Below are positions 1 through 11,540 of a stretch of 64,000 nt of DNA, one piece after another. The translations under genes were made by a program, and so were the position numbers. The stretch spans positions 89,370-153,369 of the forward strand of contig MNCI01035134.1 in NCBI GenBank assembly GCA_015680685.1, written 5' to 3'. Below the pieces are notes generated by a model that saw only the letters and a list, made by a program, of their open reading frames with translations, searched no databases and was not told where the DNA came from. Position 1 is the stretch's first letter. The number at the start of each line of letters is the position of its first letter. The DNA is from Gnetum montanum. Its lineage: Eukaryota > Streptophyta > Gnetopsida > Gnetales > Gnetaceae.

Positions 1-138
1 CTGCCATATCAAAAGAAACATACCTTAGTATCAACATTGTGACTTAAAGTTAAAAATCAAACATTAGCAATCAATATGAAAACAGTTCATACCATCATTC
101 CGAACACTTATTGGGTGACAAACTTATAGGGTTGATAC

Positions 139-154
139 ACACACACACACACAC
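139..154. repeat. AC microsatellite
   Basis: Run of AC dinucleotides in the E1 3' non-coding region. Confidence 0.9.
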
Positions 155-266
155 AAAATGGAAAAGTATAACAATGTTGTAAAACAAAAATAAGAAAAGT
201 TAAAGAAAGTTGTAAAACAAAAATGTGTAAAACAAAAATTGAAAAAGAACTGAGGGTCCCATATGG

Positions 267-1480
267 TTAGCATAGGTGGCCATCTCCCCCATGACTAAAT
301 TGCAAGGAAGAGATTCGAAATAGAGAGCGAGGTTGCTTGCTAGTGGAGGTGTAACTTGTATTGGCTGTTGCAGGATCACAGAAAGGTTTTGTTTGTTGTA
401 CATTAACCAATAATATTTTATCTGGGCTGTCAGGCTTGTATATCATCATGGCTCTAGAGGGGAAGGTTATATGAATAATATAGGATCCTTCCCACAATGT
501 TTGGAATTTCGTACGCTAAGGTACGTGCATGGGATTCTAGTAAAGGACCTTGTCTCCTAGTTGGTACCTAAACCTTTAGATCCTTAAGTCATGATGTTGT
601 TTACTGTGTGCCTTGTGTAACTCATTTAATGATAGTGTAACCAATCTATTCTCGTCTAGCACATTCAGAGTTGTCAACCGTTTTTTTTATGCTAGGTCGA
701 GGTCTAGGTGAAGGTCACAAGCCATGGATAGTGTACAGAGGTCATTTTGTATGGGAAGCTTGGGTAGTTTCTTGTACACAAACTCATAGGAAGAATAGTC
801 GGTAGGAAGCTTCCAAGCAGAGCGGTATGCCCAGAGAGCGTCGTTCAATTTTGTGCTCCAGTTTCACCTAAATTTGTTAATCATTCTTGTTAATATTCTG
901 CTAATCTCTCGGTTAGTAACCTTAGCTTGGCCATTAGCTTGGGGGTGATAAGGTATGGTCAATTTATGCTTAACCCCTAAGTGTTGCATCAATTTGCGAA
1001 AGGTTGCACCTGTAAAATGTGTTCCATTATCAGAGATGAGTGCACGTGGCACACAAAACCTGTTTACGATTTGTTATTGTACAAATCGTGTAGCCATAGA
1101 TGATGTGCAGTCTGTTACTGCGGCTGCTTCAGCCCATTTGGTTAAGTAATCAATAGCAATGATGATATATGCTTTTTCGTTGGACATCAGTGTAATAGGC
1201 CCCATAAAATCTATTTCCTAGATATTGAAGGGTTCCAAAGGTTGAATCCATTGTTGTGGACCCTCCATTCTAGCAGTCATTCCACCATCACGTTGGCAGC
1301 ATTCACAGGATTGGGTGAAATGATGGGTGTCCCGAAATAGTGTTGGCTAATAATATCCTACAAGCAGGACCTTGGTAGCCATTTTTGTCCTGGCATAGTG
1401 GCCCCCACAGGGGCCCTCATGAGCATCCTGGAGAACCTTTAATTAATCCTTATTAGGCACGTACCATCGAACCAAGCCAT
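267..1480 (-). pseudogene. E1 integrase
   Basis: Conceptual translation shows an HHCC-like zinc region near 1400-1290 (GGHYA ... SCECCQR), then the core: first Asp in IDYLTKW (about 1150), second in ISDNGTHF (about 1035), and a position 35 residues later where Glu is expected but Lys is seen (GQAK, about 925). The C-terminal part carries LWEGSYII, like the GPY/F segment of chromoviral and Athila integrases, close to 490. In-frame stops occur at several places, e.g. near 870 and 690. The reading ends at 267 in SHGGDGH, at the edge of the 3' non-coding region. Enzyme would insert element cDNA into the genome; this copy is dead. Confidence 0.88.
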
Positions 1481-2110
1481 TAGGACAGACTTTATAGAGT
1501 TGTCCCTAGATTTCCATGAAGTACTTGGTTTTGTGAAGAAACTGTTGTTTCTTCCTAAAGTCCAACCCCTGTGGTATTTGTTGGGAAATGAGATAAGTAA
1601 GAATGCTACTATACCAATTTATTTCCATGGGTTGATCATTCACTACACCAGAAAAGAGGGTTTCATCAGGAAAATGGTCAGATACAGCATATTCATCCTC
1701 TTTTTTGTCCCAACGCAACCGAGATAGGTGATCGGTGACTACATTCTTGGTGCCTTTGTGGTCTACTATTGTTAAATCGAACTCCTGAAGAATTACCAAC
1801 CAACGTATGATACTTGGGCTAACCATTGGCTTATTCATAAGGAACCTAATTGCACTATGATTTGTATGGATGTATACTTTATAGCCCAATACATAGTGCC
1901 TAAATTTTTCTAGTGTAAACACTATAGCCATTAATTCTTTTTCTATAGTCGTGTAGTTGAGTTGTGCATCGGTGATACTGTTACTGGCACAATGGATGTA
2001 ATAAGGTCATTTTTGTTCATCTAATTGTGTTAGTATGGCTCCTAAGGCGTAATTAGATGCATTGGTCATGATATTGAACGGCCTAGACCAGTCAGGGACT
2101 TGTAGAATGG
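1481..2110 (-). pseudogene. E1 RNase H domain
   Basis: Contains the typical gypsy RNase H chain: NASNYALGA near 2060, ITDAQLNYTTIEKELMAIV near 1960-1930, HTNHSAIRFLMNKP near 1860, and DHLSRL near 1720. A 141-codon open stretch covers 1506-1931. The first catalytic Asp (TDAS in relatives) reads TNAS here, a single G-to-A change on the coding strand, and the HTDH Asp reads HTNH. RNase H removes the RNA template during reverse transcription; with two acidic residues lost this copy should be inactive. It continues directly from RT and into integrase. Confidence 0.88.
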
Positions 2111-3060
2111 AAGTTTTCACAAGCCTCTATTTGAGAGTTTAGAATGTTTGTTCACATTCCTTGGTCCATTCGAATGGTACATCTTTTTTCGTTAATTCCA
2201 CCAATGGCTTGGCAACTTTGGAGAAGTTCTTGATAAATCTCTTGTAGTAGCCAGTGTGTCCAAGGAATGACCTAATGTCTTTGACAGTTTCTGGTTGTCA
2301 GGTAATTCCTTGGATGACTTTAATTTTTTTCAGATCCACCTCAATTCTTGATTGTGAAATTTTATGCCCCAGTACGATGCCCTCTTGAACCATCAAATGG
2401 CTCTTCTACCAGTTGAGCTTTAGGTTGGTTTCAACACATCATTTTAATACTTGCTCTAACTGGTTGAGGGCTTGATCAAAGCTTGTCCCATAAGTGGAGA
2501 AGTCGTCCATGAAGACTTCTACTCCATTACCTATTTGCTGTTGAAATATGCTTAGAACTAATCATTGGAATGTGGCAGGGGCATTGCACAAGCCAAAAGG
2601 CATTTGTTTGTATGCAAATGTTCCTCAAGGACTGGTGAACATTGTTTTGGCTTAGTCTTCTGGTGCGATTCATATTTGGTTGTACCCACTATACCCATCT
2701 AGAAAACTGTAATAGCGATGCCCTGCTATAGTGTCCAAGACTTGGTCAACAAATGGAAATGGGAAGTGATCTTTGAATGTTGCCATATTTAATAGCCTAA
2801 AGCCTATACATACTCTCCATTTACCTCCTTTTTTCGATACGATTACAAGAGGACTAACCCACTTGCTCTCAGCAATAGGGTAAATGAACCCAGCCTTGAG
2901 AAGCTGCTCTATCTCCTCTTTCACTATTTGTTTTAACTTCGGGTTCAATCACCTTTGGGGTTGCTTGTGAGGTTTCATGAAGGGGTCCGTGTAAATCCTA
3001 TGCTATCATATCCTAGGATCTATTCTAGTTAGTTCAAGGTATGACCAAGCAAAGGCTATT
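2111..3060 (-). pseudogene. E1 reverse transcriptase
   Basis: The 92-codon open stretch 2670-2948 holds the first RT blocks: EEIEQLLKAGFIYPI, SKWVSPLVIVSKKGGKWRV and FPFVDQVLDTIAGH. After a stop, TSPxGTFAYKQMPFGLCNAP follows near 2620-2570 and the catalytic box VFMDDFS is intact at about 2500-2518. The thumb/connection GHTGYYKRFIKNFSK is at about 2270-2230. Stops and small shifts break the frame but the domain is easily readable, so this is one of the better-preserved modules. It would copy element RNA to cDNA in the cytoplasmic particle. Confidence 0.92.
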
Positions 3061-3152
3061 GACCACTTGTTTATTACCTTCAGCAAACTTTCTTTTTGCT
3101 TGGGTGCGAGCTTTGCATTGATGATTACCAGTTTTCTGTTTTTAAGGGTCAT

Positions 3153-3482
3153 CTATTCCAAATCGGTGGGCAACGGTTTTAAATCTAGGGGCTCTTGTTT
3201 AAACTTCTTAGGAATCTCCAACTTCCCCCAATTAGTGTTTTCAGAGTTAAGGGCTGGAAGTTGGCAATGGACTTGCTCTAATATGTCTGTGCTTTCAATG
3301 TAAGCACTAGTTATCCCCTTAGCTAGTTCCATGTAGGTTGTCAAGTTGCTCTCTTTATCAGCCATCAGCCATTGGGTGTTTTCTTGTCATGTGTCTGCTA
3401 CATATAGGCACTTTTGTATGTCAATATCCTATGCACACCGATTGCATGCAGGTAATGTTAAGCTTCGCATCACCCATGATTT
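3153..3482 (-). pseudogene. E1 protease-RT linker
   Basis: Weakly conserved linker between the second protease copy and RT, with CLYVADT, a TTYMELAKG segment, ILEQVHCQLPALN and NWGKLEIPKKF ... PLDLKPLP. The same linker is seen in E4 at 52000-52200 (LEQVHHQLSNDEAD, HFRLEPLVLK). In E1 copy A and in E2 the linker stops shortly after the position matching NWGKLEIPKKF and jumps to unrelated sequence. No enzymatic role is expected. Confidence 0.7.
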
Positions 3483-3998
3483 CTACACGCAATGACACCC
3501 TATGTCACTATATGCAATGCATGGAACTCTCTTCCTCTCAATCTTCCCAAAAGTATTTTTCTTGGATATTTCTAGGGAAAGATTGTAGATTCCTAGGTAT
3601 GCATTGATTGTACTTAGCCATGCCCTTCCCATTATGATTGGGAAATCCCCTCTGTCATTGTTTATTTGGATCACCAGGAAATCAACTGGGTGTGACCAAC
3701 CACCCACGGTGGTAACAATGTCCTCAACTTGTCCCAAAGGAACGGTGATGGACTGGTCAGCCAACGCTAAGCAGATATTGCTCTTCTTGAGTGGAGGCAG
3801 GTTCCAAGTTTTATACAATTCTTGTGAGATTAAGTTGACTCTAGAGCCTGAGTCAAGGAGAGCCTTATGGGGTTCATTCCCAATGACTTGGAGATATACT
3901 AGGGGGACCTTGGGATCGGATAATTTCTTGGGAAGGTGGCCTACTTTAATCCAGTCGGTAATGGTATGTGTTAACATAACCGTGTGCATTGGGCACAA
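3483..3998 (-). pseudogene. E1 aspartic protease, copy B
   Basis: Open for 171 codons. It starts with HTVMLTHTITDWIK, a segment that precedes protease in every copy of this family in the window, then has the active-site motif ALLDSGSRVNLIS (coding near 3855) and the second conserved block FPIIMGRAWLST near 3640-3610. Retroviral-type proteases of this kind act as dimers with one DSG/DTG triad each and cut Gag-Pol. It is the copy in natural position upstream of RT. A second, diverged copy lies immediately upstream (4300-5098). Confidence 0.9.
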
Positions 3999-4299
3999 TT
4001 TTCTATTTGAAGGGGGTCTGAAACTTTGTTTGGTATGGTGGTGTTTAGATGTTCAACTGCTTGTGAGGGTGAGGGCTTATTTGGATTGTTGGTCCTGAAG
4101 AAGGATCTTTTCGACATAACATGGTTAGGACCAACTAAGGGTGGAGGATTGGAAGCCCTCGTAACATTGGGTTGTTGTAGTTGAGTAGGAAATGCCTTTG
4201 CATAGTGGCCATCTCCCCCATGACTGAGTGGAAAGGGAGAGATCCAAAATAATGAGTGCCTATTTGAATTTCTAAGAAGTGTCCGACTTCTCCCAATTG
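3999..4299 (-). repeat. Chimeric insert between the two E1 protease copies
   Basis: This stretch encodes the end of the copy A linker (NSNRHSLFWIS), then SHGGDGH, which in intact order belongs after integrase (compare 267-300), then a return to the Pro/Asn-rich sequence that normally precedes protease (MSKRSFFRTNNPNKPSPSQ). The first half matches E2 at 42614-42700, including the junction itself. It looks like a piece of a pol-deleted element joined upstream of a normal pol. Confidence 0.75.
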
Positions 4300-5098
4300 A
4301 TGATCTTAGATTAAGGGGTGGAAGTTGGCGACACTCATATTCCAATGTGTCTATGCCTTTGTTGTTGGCATGGGTTAGTACCTCAGTTCGTTCCATGCAT
4401 ATTTGGTTGCTCCTTCTAGTAGCTGTCAACCACGAGGTGTCTTCTACTGGTTGTGTGGTTGCTACATACATGCATCTTTGTCTCAAAGTTTCAAGGGCAC
4501 ACCTGCTGCATGGAGGCATTTCCTCCATGTCATCACCCGATGAATCACTATATGTGATGCATGGAACTTTCCTCTTCTCGATCTTTTCATAAATATTTAT
4601 TTTAGAGATTTCCAAAGAAAGATCGCAGATCCTAAGGCATGAGTCTACTGTACTAAGCCATGCCCTTCCCATTATAATTGGGAAGTCCCCTTCGTTGTTG
4701 TTAACTTCAATCACTAGGAAATTAGTTGGGTAAGACCAACCACACACAGTGATAATGATGTCCTCCACCAATCCTAAGGGAATGGTGATGGACTGGTTTG
4801 CCAGCTCTAGTTGAATGTTGCTCTTCTTAATTTGGGGCAAGTTCCAGACGTGATACATCTCTTGTGAAATTAAGTTGACTCCAGAACCTGAGTCAAGAAG
4901 AGCCCCATGTGGTTCATTTCTGGTGACTTGAAGGTAGATTAAGGGACTTCCAGGATTAGTTAGTTTCCTGGGCTTGATCCAGTCGGTTATGGTATGTGTT
5001 AACATAACCGTATGCATTAAGCTCTGTTGGACTGAAGGGTACTCCAAAGTGCTAGATGGTGGAGGAGTGTACATGGGCTTAACCACTTGTTGTTGCAA
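4300..5098 (-). pseudogene. E1 aspartic protease, copy A (extra copy)
   Basis: A 375-codon open frame covering 3971-5098 begins with a Pro-rich leader, then HTVMLTHTITDWIK, ALLDSGSGVNLIS (triad near 4886-4894) and FPIIMGRAWLSTV near 4660-4690, and a linker with CMYVATTQPV. It aligns along its length with copy B but with many replacements, so the two are not a fresh tandem duplication. The frame is open and the DSG triad is present, which is unusual in this decayed setting. The most likely source is recombination with a related, non-autonomous element (see E2). Confidence 0.88.
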
Positions 5099-5503
5099 GA
5101 TTTTGTCTGGGCTTTTGGTTCTAAATAAGGGTCTTCTCTTTTTATAGTTATCAAAACCAGTAGTAGGTTGAATATTTACAACTCTTGCAGCATGACGTTA
5201 CTACAGTTGAGTAGGAAGTTCCCCTTGCATTGTTGGAGCAGGAGGTGTTATGGGAACTACTTGTGGAAGAGGTGTGGATGGATTTGGAGGATGGTGTGGG
5301 TATGGAGTGTCTCCCAGAGGAGAAGGAGTCCTTTTGAAATACTCCCAAACTTGGTAGTGACAGTGGGGAGTTGTGTGACTCATAGAGTCACTTGGAGAAA
5401 TTGGCTGCTGCACATAATATCCATAAGGGTTAGGCTGCCAGTAAGGGTACTAATGTTTTGGCGATGGCATCCCCCATGACTGTGGGTATTGCCACTGCTG
5501 ATG

Positions 5504-7513
5504 CTATCTGATGGGTTGTGGTGGAGTTCCACTTGGATAATATGTTAATGGTTGGTGGAATTGCCTTGGGTTACCTTGGGGATAAGGTAACCTACAGGGT
5601 GTTTGCCGTTGATTAAGTCTTGGATTAAGTGCATACATCCCAGACTCTTGTAGATGTGAGATGATTGAACAACATCCCTTAGGATGGTCATAGTGGCAGA
5701 TCTCACATCCATCGTCATCGTTTGTGTCTGAATCAACAACCTCATTGGGGATAGTAATTTTCCCCATACCCTTGTTATGTGCAGGGCCTAAATCTCTTTG
5801 TTTTGTCTTACCTTTTTCACTACTTCATTCTACCTTAGACTCTTCTACAATTTTTAGGATAGTTTCAATTCTAGAGTCTAAGGAACTCCATATGTCATCT
5901 ACCTTAGCCGCTATTTCTGTTGTTAACTTTTGAATTGGCAAGGTTTTCCTGTTCACTAACTCTTCAATTGGTGACTCATCCTCTTCATCGCAAAATTTCA
6001 CTCCCTTCTTTTGAAGAGAAGGATCATGGTTGTATTCTTCCACACTTTCCCTCTTGCATAGATCCCCTTCTTTTTCTACTTGTTCCAACAAGTGATGAAC
6101 TTCATGGACTCTAAGTTGTGATAGTCTCCCTTGGGCATAAGTCCTAAGGGTTCTTCTAGTCTCATGCCTTAGCCCATCTAAGATGTGGCAAAGTTGATCC
6201 CACTGTGCGTATCCATGGTCTGGGCAATGATGTAAAAATGTGTAGTAGCAGGCCATGGTAGTATCCAAGGATTCATGATTTTCTTGCTTTCATCCTTGGA
6301 TCTGCTTATGCAAATTAGACACTCTGGAGTACATCTGATACTTATCATTGAAGAGTTCTAGCATCGTACTCCACCTCCTGATGGTTTTTGATTCTAAGGA
6401 CTGGTACTAACTCTCTACTTCCTTGATGAGTGTCCTGGGAAATAACTTTAGTTTCTACCACTTATTTTCTATATTTTTCAAGGCACATGCATCGTGGAAT
6501 GCCTATAGATGATGTTGCGGATCAGCGTTGTATCCCCCTTCAAATCGTGGGATGTTGTTCATGTCTAAGCGTTTGATCCGACTATCTTTTAAATGCCTTG
6601 TGGGAATTCTAACAGCCTTCGTTATGTCAAGCATACTTCAGGTTGCAAGTAGGGGTTCATCATGATCGTCTCTTTCATGAAGCCTATGATGTCTACGTTG
6701 TTCCCTACTTTTCCTTCGTTCATGCCCTTTTCCTCTCTCTTGACTCTCTCATCGAGGTCTCTTATTTTTCTTACCTTTATCCTCTTCTTTATGCTCGTGA
6801 TGGTTGCACCCAGATGTGGAAGGAGAGGGTGAATGATGTGAAGAAGGGAAAGAAGAAGGAGAACCATCACCATGACGATGTTTCCTACCTTCTCTTCTGT
6901 TGCTCTAGTCTCAATCGTGATGACGATCTAAGTGCCTGTCCTTAGCATGAGTGGTTGTTCCCTCTGTGAATAGTTGGTGTTCACGGGCATTAGAACCAGG
7001 GTTATGTATCATTGATTGTAGGTTTTGATACCCAACCTTCTCACCATCATTAGGAGGGGGAACATCATTTGCTAAAGAACTTGTTATAAGGGGTTCCTCA
7101 TCTCCTATTTCGCTAAGGACATGTGGACCTTTACTCTTCAATAGTGTATGTTGGCTCTCCTGCCTTGAGTCCCTCATACGTTGCAAAGCTATGGGATGGT
7201 AATCCCTTATGTCAAAATCACCCAGAACATATTCAACATAAAATTCTGTCATGCTAATCTGTGCCAAAGCACGGACAAGCATGTTAGGGACTGCCCGATC
7301 TGGGGTTAACACTATGTTACCATGCAGATCTCTCCAGCGCATCTGTTCATCTTGATGGAAGATAAAAGTAAAATTGGAAATATACTCATCGGGATGAGTA
7401 TATTCCACCCTATATTGCTGAGGCACTGGCTAATTTAGGTTATGTGTTTTTGATTGCCGACTGTTTTGTGTATGGTCCTTAGGTGGTGAGTTGCTCTTAT
7501 GAGAAGAAGACAT
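5504..7513 (-). pseudogene. E1 gag (capsid/nucleocapsid region)
   Basis: Start placed at the ATG at 7513 (MSSSHKSNSPP), about 140 bases after the PBS; E2 has the same start context (MSSSSNKST at 44769). A stop follows near 7433, then an open stretch 6911-7426 with VEYTHPDEYISNFTF and QMRWRDLHGNIV. The capsid core with CYYTFLHHCPDHGYAQWDQL appears in 5825-6268, and a zinc-knuckle-like CEICHYDHPKGC at about 5670-5710. Frameshifts separate the pieces. Gag builds the virus-like particle. The region 5100-5500 downstream is a low-complexity Pro/Ser/Thr-rich linker to protease. Confidence 0.82.
5670..5710 (-). other. E1 nucleocapsid zinc-knuckle-like motif
   Basis: Reads CEICHYDHPKGCC, i.e. C-x2-C-x3-H-x3/4-C. 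Canonical Gag knuckles are C-x2-C-x4-H-x4-C. The same spacing is kept in E4 (CDICQYDHPNGC, 50654-50689), and a degraded form in E3 (CNIYIYDHLKGH). Confidence 0.65.
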
Positions 7514-7635
7514 TGTTATCAGTTTGCTAATTTACTATTATATAATTTTTTATCTTGATTAACCCGAAGGTTCGTTTAGGCTCCCAATGATGTGAGTGAT
7601 ATCCTTTATGTTCTATTTAGCGCACAAACACTTAG

Positions 7636-7653
7636 TCCCTGGCAACAGTGCTA
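7636..7653 (-). promoter_or_regulatory. E1 primer-binding site (tRNA-Asp type, decayed)
   Basis: One base inside the 5' LTR end the minus strand reads TAGCACTGTTGCCAGGGA. The tRNA-Asp-primed PBS known from Athila-type elements is TGGCGCCGTTGCCGGGGA; the four differences are all transitions. This fixes LTR end and orientation. Confidence 0.75.
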
Positions 7654-7654
7654 A

Positions 7655-8690
7655 TGATGAGTGGTGAGGTACCCCTACACTCAACCATATGAAACGAGCA
7701 TAGCACGCATGATCCGATTGAACTCCGCAGACTAAGTGCCTACACACCCCATGGAACACTTGGGGTTAATCATTCGTTGTCTTCCCAGACTTGCTTGTGG
7801 TTGTCACGGTGTATGGTTAAGTAAGTTCGAGGTATATGATTTTTATGGTCTTTTATGTTTTATCTCCTATGCTATCGAGGTGAAGGGTTGGAGAAACTAA
7901 CTAACTCTAACTAATGAACTAAGTCTAAATTACGTAGCATCAACATCTATTCCCACTTACCGTACATACCCTAAATTGATGCAACCATGGCTACCAAATG
8001 CTAATCGTTGCTGGGATCACCACGCGTAACGCATGTGCTCGAAGTGGTTGTACTGAGGCACTTAACTAGGAGGAAAGGGTTGAAAGAATCTAATCTAGCC
8101 TAAGTGTAATGAGAAGCCAATTCCTTGACTAACCGTACACATCTTGGTGCATGACTACCATTGGGATTACCAAGCATAGATCCTGGATATGCCACTGGGT
8201 TACCAAGTAGTCACACTTAGATGCTCGTAATCAAGTTGTACTCATACTGCGTTGCGATGAGCAGCCGATTCCTTGACTATCCATACACATCCTTAGATAC
8301 TCGTAATCAAGTCATACTCATTCCGCATTCTAGGAGTTTAAGGGTAAGAGAGAGAGAAAGCAATAAATAACATTAAAATAAATCCTATTCCATGCACTAC
8401 AAGGTTTATCTAGGAAGTTTGTCTTTATTTCTGTACATAACTTGTGTTCAGGTACAATGTTGCTAGAATAAAGATCCATTCACTTTAGGACTCCTACTGC
8501 AGGCACATGGAAAATATTCTATCTCTAGAGTGATCAAACTACCAGAGTTTCCCTACTTCTAGCCTAGGATGATGAAACAAGGGAGAGCTGCCTCTTATTT
8601 ATAAACTTGGCGGACCGTGATATTGCATACGCGATATTGCATGGGATGCGATATCGCGACGACCGCGATATCGCGTATCGCGTCTCATCA
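7655..8690 (-). repeat. E1 5' LTR (1036 bp)
   Basis: Bounded by TGATGAG at 7655 and CTCATCA at 8690 on the plus strand. On the minus strand the order is: U3 with GCGATATCGC-type palindromes (8620-8690), TATA box TTTATAAATAAG (8593-8607), an R/polyA-like block with AAATAAAGAC ... GATAAACCTTGTAG (8397-8432), and U5 ending beside the PBS. It is about 180 bp longer than the E2 LTR because of internal duplications at 8109-8330. GC content at the palindromes is far above the surroundings. Confidence 0.88.
8109..8330. repeat. Imperfect duplication inside the E1 LTR
   Basis: Two motifs occur twice: GATTCCTTGACTATCCATAC at 8269 and a variant at 8119, and CTTAGATACTCGTAATCAAG at 8290 and a variant at 8216. 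E2 LTRs lack the second copies, so this accounts for most of the length difference between LTRs. Confidence 0.65.
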
Positions 8691-11540
8691 CTAGTAAATT
8701 TTGATTCGTTTTATTATTAGACATATTAGATGTGTAAAAAAGAAGAGGTTATCAAATTTTTAAATATCTTTCTAACTACACCTAGAATATAGATCTCAAC
8801 TTCAAGAGCTCATAGGTTTTTAAATGACATCAAATGGAGGTCATTATTACAAGTTATTATGATTTGAATGCTTAGTGCTCAAGATGACAACAAAAACTTC
8901 TCTCTTTGAAGTGAAATGATAAAAAATAACTTAGTGGTGCATGGTATTTATAGCATTTTTCTAGCACATTAATGTTACTACACCAATGAAGCAACATCAA
9001 CTATGCGTCTTGTGTTAATGCACCTGCATTGACAAAGGTGATTTAAACAAATTTTTACAATATGATTTTTCTAAGAATTTTGGAGGATTTCTAAGCTGAA
9101 TTTAAATCCAGTGAAAGATTCTATGCTATGAGATGATAAATAGGCCTATTAAGAAACTAACAAATGCTTAGGAAAGACTAAAATGATGAATTTGATGCAT
9201 TTTGAAACTCAAAAATTGGTGAAGGATTACCATTTTTGGAGAGTACTGAGCATAAAATTGAATAAAATATTAAGGAAAATATATTCATAATTAAGGAAAA
9301 AGGTAGACTAGCTACTTCTATGATGTCCAAAAAAGTGTGGAACTGGTTAATGAATGAGATTCCCAATAGTTATACAAGTGGATCTATCCCAAAGCAAGAT
9401 CCTATGTAAAATGACTTTGCATAATCACCTCACTAGATGTGTGTGGACACATAGGAAATTGGATGTAGATCATATCCTTATTTTAATACACATGCAACTG
9501 TCATAACCGAAATTCTAGACTATATTGGATAAAATCATTAAATTCATAATTATGCAAAGTAGTTAGATGAAATGAACTTAGAGGGGATTGTAAAAGTGGG
9601 ATGAGCATGGTTGTAATGGATCCTCTATGTGTGAGCATGATTAAATTGATCAATATACTTATTCATTAGGATTTAAAACCAATTTTATACCTCTTATAGT
9701 AACATCACATTACATCATCCTGGGCCCATCATGATGGGACTAATGAACAAAACATCACTTAACAAGAAAAAGATCAAGAAACATAAATTAGAATTATTAA
9801 AAATAATTAATTAGTTATTGATAATTAAGTTATGGAACTTTGGTCATTAATTAGAGGAGAATCTTTAAGCATGGGCCACATGTCATTCTAGTGGTTTCCC
9901 AAGAATATTTTTTGTAGAAATTAATTAATTATTTAGTTTATTACCCTTTCCATAGGAATACCTTTAGGCATGAGTCACATGCCTTTCCAATAACATAATA
10001 AGAGAACAATTATTTTTTAAAAAATATAGTTTAAAAATATTTAAAGACATGTGTGGGAACATGCCAACATGAAGCTAGTAAGACCCAAGGTAGAAGTCTA
10101 AGGAATTAACAAATCTCTTTGATATCACATCCTTATTCAATCTGTAATGATGAAAAATTTTGGGTGTTGGAAATTGAGAAATCTTGTGTGAAATAGTTTT
10201 GACCTCAAGATCCATGAGCCTAAAGGATGTGAGGCACCTTAGATAGTCTTGTTGATCACCTAAGAGCTTAACGATCTATTACCAAATTTAGCCAAGCGAA
10301 GTAAACAAGTGATAAACATGCAAGCAATAGATTTAGCATCAAATCAGTGAGAAAATCAAGCATTAATATAGAAAATAAAAGAAATATGGTTGAAAAATAG
10401 TAAATTTATATTAAATCTATAAAATATGGATTCAAAAGATATAGATTTGCAAGCCTTAATGGCCTTCAAAGCATGAAACTACAAGGAATCCACAAATTCC
10501 TTTAAAATTAATGTTGGAAGATCTAGTGCATGGGTGACCGAGGTGTGTTTCATGGTTGTTGTAGATGCACCTGGCTAGCTAGATCTACATTAATATGTAG
10601 GCTACAATAAGTTCCTAATGCTCTTAATGATCAACATTGAGGAGAAATGGCTATGTGCTCTTTAGATCTCTAGATCTATGAAGGTTCAAAGCTCAAAAGT
10701 CTAAAAGTCCAAAGATTTAAAAGTCCTTGAAAATGACCTTGATTCTTGTTTATATAGACTGTAGCCTACTGTTTTCACATTAACTCTATTTTGGCAAGTT
10801 TCCCAACATTGTATGCAGCGTATTTGACATTTTAGAAAGAAGAGGTGCAACGTATTTTATATAATTTACACTAGATCTTGCAGATTGTTTTACATTATGA
10901 ATAGAATTTATGTTGTCATAGCATAATTCAAAGTGTTTTTTTATGCTTCATGCTATGAATTACACTTTATATCATGTGAATACTTTGGGAATTCGATGAA
11001 ACAAGGTTATGGGATAGATTTCTAAGGGGAAATAAAGGCATTTTGTTTGCTATCCAATTCAATCAAAATTGCATTTAAAATTTACATAGAAGGGGCTTAA
11101 GTTTTCCCCTTTGAGCCACTAGGCTTCCTTGTTTATAATTAAAATTTCTTTGAGGTGTTTTACAATCCTCTTTGTCCTTTTTCATTTGTTCAAGGTTTGA
11201 TGAGCATGGATTACCTTTAGTTTTAAATGTAATAAAGATCATATTATTCCCATGATAAGGATCTCTTATTAATTGAATTGAAGGGATAGATGACATGATC
11301 TTATTACTTTGTATAGTTATTCCTTTAGTAATTTAATAGCATAGAATATAATTTCCACAATGAAGGTAATTCTTATACATAAGCAGCAATTTCATTAGCA
11401 AAAATATTAAAGTCATTTGCAACATAAAGGAAATGAATCAGGAAAAGCAAAAAATATATAGAAAAATTAAAAAAACATTATGAAATAGAAAAATTAATCA
11501 CGAAATTGGAAAACTTATAAAAAGTGTAAAATTCCTACAT
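8691..11540. other. Unrecognised AT-rich interval
   Basis: No coding region can be supported; open frames are short and random-looking. Two minus-strand TATA-like sites are present, GCTATAAATACCATG at about 8950-8964, with the near-palindrome TTAATGCACCTGCATTGA to its right (about 9016-9033), and CAGTCTATATAAAC at about 10748-10761. The first resembles an LTR promoter, so part of this stretch may be remains of older LTRs. The region 9780-10060 has AT-rich blocks alternating with CACATG motifs. Confidence 0.4.

Larger units (their letters stand above)
1..8690 (-). mobile_element. E1: Athila-like Ty3/gypsy retrotransposon, decayed, 3' end off the window
   Basis: Reading the minus strand from 8690 leftwards gives 5' LTR, primer-binding site, gag, two protease copies, reverse transcriptase, RNase H, integrase and the start of a 3' non-coding region. 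Order PR-RT-RH-INT is that of Ty3/gypsy. The wording of RT and integrase motifs (FMDD, WxxDFMG, GQAK-TNREI) and the PBS resemble the Athila clade. Nearly every module is broken by stops or frameshifts, so no functional polyprotein is possible. The 3' LTR would lie left of base 1, so target duplications cannot be checked. Confidence 0.9.

Noticed and set aside
3604-4098. 164-codon plus-strand frame with Cys/Trp-rich sequence
   Set aside because: Antisense shadow of the E1 protease copy B; no family resemblance.
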